A stretch of DNA of 20,486 nucleotides, taken from Syntrophomonadaceae bacterium (GTDB lineage: Bacteria > Bacillota_D > Dethiobacteria > DTU022 > UBA8154). The stretch is taken from the NCBI GenBank assembly GCA_007120815.1, contig SKMY01000203.1, forward strand, positions 1 to 20,486, read 5' to 3'. How positions within the stretch are numbered: position 1 is the first letter of the stretch; the number at the start of each line of letters is the position of its first letter. Both the position numbers and the translations under genes were made by a program. The notes beneath the pieces were generated by a model. That model saw nothing but the letters and a program-made list of their open reading frames with translations, did no database searches and was not told where the DNA came from. Shown piece by piece: positions 15,980 to 20,486 of the stretch.

Positions 15980-16657
15980 ATGTCCGACAAAATGATTGAG
16001 CAAATTGTTGAAAATGTTCTGCAGGGACGCAGGAACAAAAACGATGAAGGGATAGATGAAGGATATGAAGGTACACCGGGGGTGATCGAACTGGTTGAAG
16101 AGGCGTTAAACCAGGGGGTCCCGGTGGAAAAAGTCCTGGGGGAAGGTCTGAGCCATGGCATGACCCTGGTGGGTGAAAAGTACGAAAGCGGCGAGTACTT
16201 CATTCCCGACATGCTGGCTGCAGCTGAAGCCGTTGGGGCTGCCATGGAAATCATGGAACCGCACCTGGTCAAAGAAGGCGGCCAGGGCAACAAAGGCAAG
16301 ATAGTGATGGCCACAGTGGAAAAAGATCAACATGATATCGGCAAGAACCTGGTAACCATCATGCTCAAGGGAGCCGGGTACTCCGTTGTGGACCTGGGGG
16401 TGAACGTCCCCGCTTCTCGTATTGTGGAAGTTGTGGAAAAGGAAGGAGCCGGTCTTTTAGGCCTGTCAGCTCTTTTGGACACCACCATGCCTTTTATGAA
16501 ACAAACCATTGAAGAGCTGAAAAAGAAAAACTTGGATAAAGTCTCTGTCATGATCGGGGGTGCGCCGACCAACGAAGACTTTGCCCGCGAAATCGGCGCC
16601 GATGCCCACGGCAAGGATGCGTTTGCCGCCGTGAAGATCGCGGAAAAATTGCTTTAA
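15980..16657 (+). CDS. Corrinoid methyl-carrier protein (MttC/MtgC-like) 1
   Basis: This is a small cobamide-binding protein that accepts the methyl group from a substrate methyltransferase and presents it to the pterin methyltransferase. The N-terminal helical cap (about 1-100) has VIELVEEALNQGV, EGLSHGMTLVGEKYESGEYFIPDMLAAAEA. The Rossmann-like B12 domain has KDQHDIGKN (D116-x-H118-x-x-G121; H118 is the lower cobalt ligand), GLSALLDTTM with S163, and GGAP at 193-196. The 225 residues fit the family (about 210-220). A stretch rich in charged residues and Gly (about 17-34, NKNDEGIDEGYEGTPG) is inserted between the first two helices where most relatives have a short turn. AAGGAGG lies nine bases before ATG 15980. 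It is probably the partner of one or both MttB homologues. Confidence 0.95.
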   Translation: MSDKMIEQIVENVLQGRRNKNDEGIDEGYEGTPGVIELVEEALNQGVPVEKVLGEGLSHGMTLVGEKYESGEYFIPDMLAAAEAVGAAMEIMEPHLVKEGGQGNKGKIVMATVEKDQHDIGKNLVTIMLKGAGYSVVDLGVNVPASRIVEVVEKEGAGLLGLSALLDTTMPFMKQTIEELKKKNLDKVSVMIGGAPTNEDFAREIGADAHGKDAFAAVKIAEKLL

Positions 16658-16678
16658 GAAGGAGTGTGTTTAAGTCAT

Positions 16679-17935
16679 ATGCAAGAACAACATGCGGATC
16701 AAGCATATAATGAGGCCATTAGGCATGGCCAATACAGTGAGCGGATCAAGGGCCTGAGGGGGAAATACGATCACATTCGCCTTTTGTGGGAAGACCTGAT
16801 TACCGCCTTTTACCTTCGGCCCCACCTGGAGACCATTGTCCGCAAGAAAAAAAGCGCCAGGGAAGGATTAAGGCTGTACGACCTGGGATGTGGAACAGGA
16901 GACGGTTACGACCTTTTGTCCAAGCTTCCCGGAAAGACCAAACTGGGAGAGCACGACACCCGCCTGATACCCCAGGAGCTGCTGGAACATTACAAAGGCG
17001 TCGACCTGAATATAGAATTGCTTAAAGAAGGAGAAAATGTATTTGGGCACTATGATCACGTGAACTTCTGTAAGGGCGACTTTTCTAACGGCCTTCCCGT
17101 AGACCAGGGTGAGCCCTCTTACGATCTGTATTTTACATCGTACGGGACCCTTTCCCACAGCAGCGATGAAGAACTGGAAAAGTTGTTCATCGACATAGCC
17201 CGCCACGGGCACAACGGCAGCTTAATTATGGGCGACTGGATCGGCCGTTTTTCCTACGAGTGGCAGGATTTGTGGACAGAGAACTTTGAGGAACAGACAC
17301 ACATGGATTACAAGATCAACTACCTTTATTCAGAAGGCGAGCGAGACCAGATAGAGATTTCTTCTTTTCCCATGCGGCTGATGACACCCCAGGAAGTCTC
17401 CGTAATCGTAGACCGCGCCGCTGAAAAATCCGGTGTGGACCTGGAGATCATCCGGTTTTTTGACCGTTCGATATTTATCGGCCGGCACATCGAAACGGGG
17501 ACCTACAACGGCAATCCTCAGCCCATCCGATCCATGGTGAACTCCCTGCACGAGCCGGGGCTTCGAACCTATTTTCCCGACCTGAAATTCAACTTCAAGC
17601 CCCGAAAAGGCTTTACCTGGCAGAACCGGATGTTAAGAGATCTGGCGGACTGCTGGAATGCCCTGCTGGATTACACCATGGAGTTGATGAAGTTTTCCGA
17701 TCGCACCAGCAACGAACTGCTGCCAGAACCGCCGCTAACAGAATTTCCGGCCCTGGAGCGGGCATTTGAAGTGATGAGACAGACTGTTGAGGTCAGCAAG
17801 GGCCTTTTTGGCGATATACGGGCGGACCTCATTGAATCCCAGCTGGGGTTTGCCCTGCGCAGCCTGGAAATGAACATGCAGCGAGGCATGGGCCTGGGGC
17901 ACGGCCTGGTGTCCATCATTCGCATCAGCAAATAA
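16679..17935 (+). CDS. SAM-dependent methyltransferase (class I) with unknown C-terminal region
   Basis: Residues about 60-270 form a class I SAM-dependent methyltransferase fold: motif I LYDLGCGTGDG (67-77), acidic motif II GVDLN (107-111), CKGDFSNG (131-138) and motif IV YDLYFTSYGTLSH (148-160), then GSLIMGDWIG. The N-terminal 60 residues are helical (HADQAYNEAIRHGQYSERIKGLRGKYDH). Residues about 275-418 are not recognised; they carry a helical, Met/Glu-rich tail (LADCWNALLDYTMELMKFSD, EMNMQRGMGLGHG). There is no signal peptide or membrane segment. ATG 16679 is preferred: AAGGAG (16659-16664) lies 14 bases upstream, whereas GTG 16664, which would add five residues, overlaps that site. It sits 21 bases after the corrinoid protein gene and 37 before methyltransferase 2, so it is part of the cluster. 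Acceptor unknown; options include making a methylated amine, modifying a protein, or regulation. Confidence 0.8.
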   Translation: MQEQHADQAYNEAIRHGQYSERIKGLRGKYDHIRLLWEDLITAFYLRPHLETIVRKKKSAREGLRLYDLGCGTGDGYDLLSKLPGKTKLGEHDTRLIPQELLEHYKGVDLNIELLKEGENVFGHYDHVNFCKGDFSNGLPVDQGEPSYDLYFTSYGTLSHSSDEELEKLFIDIARHGHNGSLIMGDWIGRFSYEWQDLWTENFEEQTHMDYKINYLYSEGERDQIEISSFPMRLMTPQEVSVIVDRAAEKSGVDLEIIRFFDRSIFIGRHIETGTYNGNPQPIRSMVNSLHEPGLRTYFPDLKFNFKPRKGFTWQNRMLRDLADCWNALLDYTMELMKFSDRTSNELLPEPPLTEFPALERAFEVMRQTVEVSKGLFGDIRADLIESQLGFALRSLEMNMQRGMGLGHGLVSIIRISK

Positions 17936-17972
17936 CCATTAACAAAAATACCTTATCGAGGAGGCATAAAAA

Positions 17973-19415
17973 ATGGCTGTAAAAGGAGCAATGGGCGGAC
18001 GCTTCAAACCCCTGACTGAAAGCGATATCCGCTCAATTAACGACCTGGTCATACGCATTTATGAGGAGGTGGGCGTTAAAGTCCCCAACGAGCAAGCCCT
18101 GCAAATTTTTGCAGATAAGGGAGCCCAGGTGGACAAAAACAGCGGGATTGTTAAAATTTCCCGCACCATGTTTGAAGACCTGGTAGATAAAGCCCCGGAA
18201 AAAGTGGTGCTTTGCGGCCGAAAGGAAGAAAATGACCTGACCCTGGAAGGCGCCCGGACATACCTGGGCACCGGCGGTACCGTTCTAAACTGCCTGGACC
18301 TGGAGACAGGGAAACGCCGCCCTACCACATTAAACGATGTCAAAAACTTTGCCCGGCTAATGGATGCCCTGGAGCACATCGCATTTTTCGTGATCAACGT
18401 GTATCCCAACGAACTGCCTTACGAAGAGGTGGACATTAACCGCTTCTATTCCGCCCTGTCTAACACCAGCAAACACGTCATGGGCGGCATCTATACCTTA
18501 GACGGCCTGCGCAGCGTGGTAAAAATGGCAGAAGAATTGGCCGGAAGCCCGGAAAAACTGCGGGAACGGCCCTTTATCTCCATGATAACCTGTGTAATGA
18601 GCCCTCTGCTGTTGGATGACAGCTACACCGACTTTCTCATTGAAGTGGCCCGACAGGGCATCCCGCTGGCCACCCCCTCAGAGCCCCTGGCCGGCGCTAC
18701 CAGCCCGGTAACCCTGGCGGCAACCATCGCCACCAACAGCGTGGAAACCCTGACCGGGGTGATGCTGGCCCAGCTGGTCAATCCAGGCACGCCCACCTTG
18801 TTTGGCTCTGTGGCCACCAACATGGATATGAAAAGCGGATCATACCTGGCAGGCAGCATCGAATCGGGGCTGATTAACGCCGGACTGGCCCAGATGGCCC
18901 AGTTCTATAAGGTTCCCTTTTATGCCACAGCGGGTATGTCCGACAGCAAGCTTCCGGATTGCCAGGCCGGTTACGAAAAAGCAACCACGGCCATGGTGGC
19001 GGCGCTGGCAGGAGCCAACTATATCCACGACGCCGCCGGCCTGCTGGAGTTCTGCACCACGGCTTCTTATGAGCAGATGGTCATCGACGACGAGATCATT
19101 GGCACCTGCCTAAGGGCTGTAAAGGGTATCGAGGTAAACGAAAAAACCCTGGCTGAAGAAGTCATCCGGCGCGTCGGGCCGGGGGGCAACTTCGTGGCCG
19201 AAATGCATACCATAGAAAACTTCCGAACGGAATTTTTCTACCCGAAAGTGGCTGACCGTCAGTCCCGGAAGCATTGGGAAAGGGACGGATCCCTGGATGC
19301 CCGGGAGCGGGCCCGGAATATCGCCAGGGACCTGCTGATCAACCACCAGCCCGAACCCCTGCCCGAAGCAGCCAACAAGAAAATTCTGTCCGAGTTTAAA
19401 GCCATTAAAGCGTAA
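17973..19415 (+). CDS. MttB-family corrinoid methyltransferase, non-pyrrolysine type (2)
   Basis: This is the second MttB/MtgB-superfamily methyltransferase of the cluster, transferring methyl from a methylated, probably amine, substrate to a corrinoid protein. It is 480 residues, the usual length for MtgB-like members. Marks are the N-terminal VGVKVPNEQALQIFADKGA, the glycine-rich YLGTGGTVLNCLDLETGKRRP, NTSKHVMGGI, the barrel strands GTPTLFGSVATNMD and FYATAGMSDSKLPDCQAGYEKATTAM and the C-terminal HWERDGSLDARERA. There is no in-frame amber codon. It aligns over its length with homologue 1 but is clearly diverged, so two substrates are more likely than a recent duplication. ATG 17973 has GAGGAGG upstream at about 17959-17965. 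The pterin methyltransferase gene follows after 14 bases, a tight operon link. The substrate is not readable from the sequence. Confidence 0.93.
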   Translation: MAVKGAMGGRFKPLTESDIRSINDLVIRIYEEVGVKVPNEQALQIFADKGAQVDKNSGIVKISRTMFEDLVDKAPEKVVLCGRKEENDLTLEGARTYLGTGGTVLNCLDLETGKRRPTTLNDVKNFARLMDALEHIAFFVINVYPNELPYEEVDINRFYSALSNTSKHVMGGIYTLDGLRSVVKMAEELAGSPEKLRERPFISMITCVMSPLLLDDSYTDFLIEVARQGIPLATPSEPLAGATSPVTLAATIATNSVETLTGVMLAQLVNPGTPTLFGSVATNMDMKSGSYLAGSIESGLINAGLAQMAQFYKVPFYATAGMSDSKLPDCQAGYEKATTAMVAALAGANYIHDAAGLLEFCTTASYEQMVIDDEIIGTCLRAVKGIEVNEKTLAEEVIRRVGPGGNFVAEMHTIENFRTEFFYPKVADRQSRKHWERDGSLDARERARNIARDLLINHQPEPLPEAANKKILSEFKAIKA

Positions 19416-19429
19416 GGAGCTGAAAAAAC

Positions 19430-20233
19430 ATGCTTGTTATTGGCGAACTGATTAACGCAACGCGGAAAAAAGTACGCCAGGCTGTCATCGACCACGACCT
19501 GGGTTTCCTGCAGGAACTGGCCAAAAAGCAGGATGAGGCCGGCGCCCATTACATTGATGTGAACGTGGCTACCGGGGCAGGAAAGCAGGAAAAAGAAATT
19601 GAGGATATGAAATGGGCCGTCCAGGGCATTAAAGCGGTTACGGAAAAGCCCCTGGCCATTGATACCACCAGCCCGGAAGTCATGAAGGCCGGGTTGGAGA
19701 CCCACGGCCCCGGCGCCATGGTCAACTCGGCCAGCGCTGAAGAAGGCCGCCTGGAGCCCTTTTTACAGCTGGCTAAGGACTATGACTGCCTTTGTGTTGC
19801 CCTGCCTGTCAGTGATGCGGGCATCCCCAAGGAGCTGGATGCACGACTGGAGATTTGCAGGCAAATCGTTCAGGCGGCACAAAAGGAAGGGTTTCCCGAG
19901 GACCGTCTCTACGTGGACCCGCTGGTGTTTCCCCTGGGGGTGGATGATCAGAGCGGGTCGGTAACGTTACAAACCATCGCAGAATTGAAAAAGCAGTTCG
20001 ATGTTAAAACGACCATTGGCCTGACCAATATTTCTCACGGCCTCCCCCAGCGCGGTCTTTTAAACCGCACCTTTATAACTCTGGCCATTTACGCCGGCCT
20101 GGATTCTGCCATCATGGATCCCCTGGACAAAGGCGTGATGAGCTCTGCGCTGGCGGCCGAAGCGGCGCTGGGCCTGGACCCGTACTGCGGAAAACTGCTG
20201 AAAGCCTTCCGTAAAGGCCAGCTGGTGCCTTAA
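19430..20233 (+). CDS. Methyltetrahydrofolate:corrinoid protein methyltransferase (MtgA/AcsE-like)
   Basis: This is a pterin-binding TIM-barrel enzyme that transfers the methyl group between a corrinoid protein and tetrahydrofolate; in demethylation clusters it makes methyl-THF for the folate pathway. At 267 residues it matches MtgA and the acetogen MeTr. Visible pterin-site residues are D43/N45 in YIDVNVATG, D78 in AIDTTSPE, N99 in MVNSAS, D163 in VDPLVFPLG and N200 in GLTNISHGLP, the position of the Asn that contacts N5 of the pterin in Moorella MeTr. No cobalamin domain is fused, so it needs a separate corrinoid protein, as found on both sides. The ribosome site is AAGGAG, 8-9 bases before ATG 19430. 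Coupling to the CODH/acetyl-CoA synthase genes cannot be judged from this window. Confidence 0.95.
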   Translation: MLVIGELINATRKKVRQAVIDHDLGFLQELAKKQDEAGAHYIDVNVATGAGKQEKEIEDMKWAVQGIKAVTEKPLAIDTTSPEVMKAGLETHGPGAMVNSASAEEGRLEPFLQLAKDYDCLCVALPVSDAGIPKELDARLEICRQIVQAAQKEGFPEDRLYVDPLVFPLGVDDQSGSVTLQTIAELKKQFDVKTTIGLTNISHGLPQRGLLNRTFITLAIYAGLDSAIMDPLDKGVMSSALAAEAALGLDPYCGKLLKAFRKGQLVP

Positions 20234-20302
20234 AAAGATTATTTAATTCGAAAACGGTGAAAAGATTACATTGGAAAAAGAATCCAGAAAGGAGAAATGA
20301 TA

Positions 20303-20486
20303 ATGTCACACATGGAAGAACTGGCTACAGCCATCATGGAAGGAGACGCGGAGGGAGTTAAAGGCATTGTTCAGAAAGCCCTCGATGAAGGACACGAGCC
20401 CGAAGATATTTTAAGCCAGGGCCTGATGCAGGGAATGGAGGTTGTTGGCAAGCGCTTTGCCAATGAAGATATGTTTATCCCGGAAG
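20303..20486 (+). CDS. Corrinoid methyl-carrier protein 2, 3' end outside window
   Basis: The start of a second corrinoid protein is visible as 61 codons running off the window: MSHMEELATAIMEGD, then GIVQKALDEGHEPEDILSQ and GLMQGMEVVGKRFANEDMFIPE. This is the helical cap of B12-binding methyl carriers, with the usual short EGD turn where corrinoid protein 1 has an insert. The cobalt-ligand DxHxxG motif would lie downstream and is not seen. AAAGGAG (20288-20294) precedes ATG 20303 by eight bases; ATG 20297 is in frame but only two bases from it. It lies 69 bases after the pterin methyltransferase gene. Two carriers for two MttB homologues suggest paired methyl-transfer routes that share one pterin enzyme. 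Confidence 0.9.
   Translation, partial: MSHMEELATAIMEGDAEGVKGIVQKALDEGHEPEDILSQGLMQGMEVVGKRFANEDMFIPE

Overview
The window is about 20.5 kb of near-continuous plus-strand coding DNA of roughly even base composition. It looks like the chromosome of an anaerobic, probably endospore-forming Clostridia-type Bacillota (Peptococcaceae- or Dethiobacter-like). The clues are frequent GTG/TTG starts with strong AGGAGG ribosome sites, an EF-G2-type factor, PdxS/PdxT, a DUF2225 protein, the Gram-positive-type ArgS, a GerMN (spore-germination-type) lipoprotein, and a corrinoid/folate methyl-transfer cluster typical of anaerobes with one-carbon metabolism. The genus is inference only.

Positions 1-6300 hold mostly housekeeping genes: the C-terminal part of an EF-G-like GTPase, D-Ala-D-Ala ligase, the pyridoxal phosphate synthase pair pdxS and pdxT split by a strong terminator, a DUF2225 protein, and a family-4 Fe-S uracil-DNA glycosylase. 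Positions 6245-10776 hold an OmpR-type response regulator, its membrane histidine kinase, and, after a 276-base structured intergenic region, a large lipoprotein with a beta-propeller followed by two GerMN-like domains. This order recalls the actinobacterial mtrA-mtrB-lpqB set, with the lipoprotein's domains in the opposite order. ArgS and SerS follow (10914-13968).

From 14258 to the end is the accessory part: MttB-family methyltransferase 1, corrinoid protein 1, a SAM-dependent methyltransferase with an unrecognised C-terminal region, MttB-family methyltransferase 2, a methyltetrahydrofolate:corrinoid methyltransferase, and the start of corrinoid protein 2. The likely logic is that each MttB homologue removes a methyl group from a (probably quaternary or tertiary amine) substrate onto a corrinoid protein, and the pterin methyltransferase passes it to tetrahydrofolate for the folate/Wood-Ljungdahl pathway. 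Neither MttB homologue has an in-frame amber codon, so both are of the non-pyrrolysine (MtgB-like) type. The substrates are not readable from the sequence. The SAM-dependent enzyme inside such a cluster is the most unusual gene here.

The intergenic regions are unusually rich in RNA structure: a probable pseudoknotted RNA upstream of the lipoprotein gene, a small hairpin motif recurring in several gaps, two competing arms before corrinoid protein 1, and a hairpin between a strong ribosome site and the TTG start of MttB homologue 1. No tRNA, rRNA, CRISPR array, insertion sequence or phage gene was seen.
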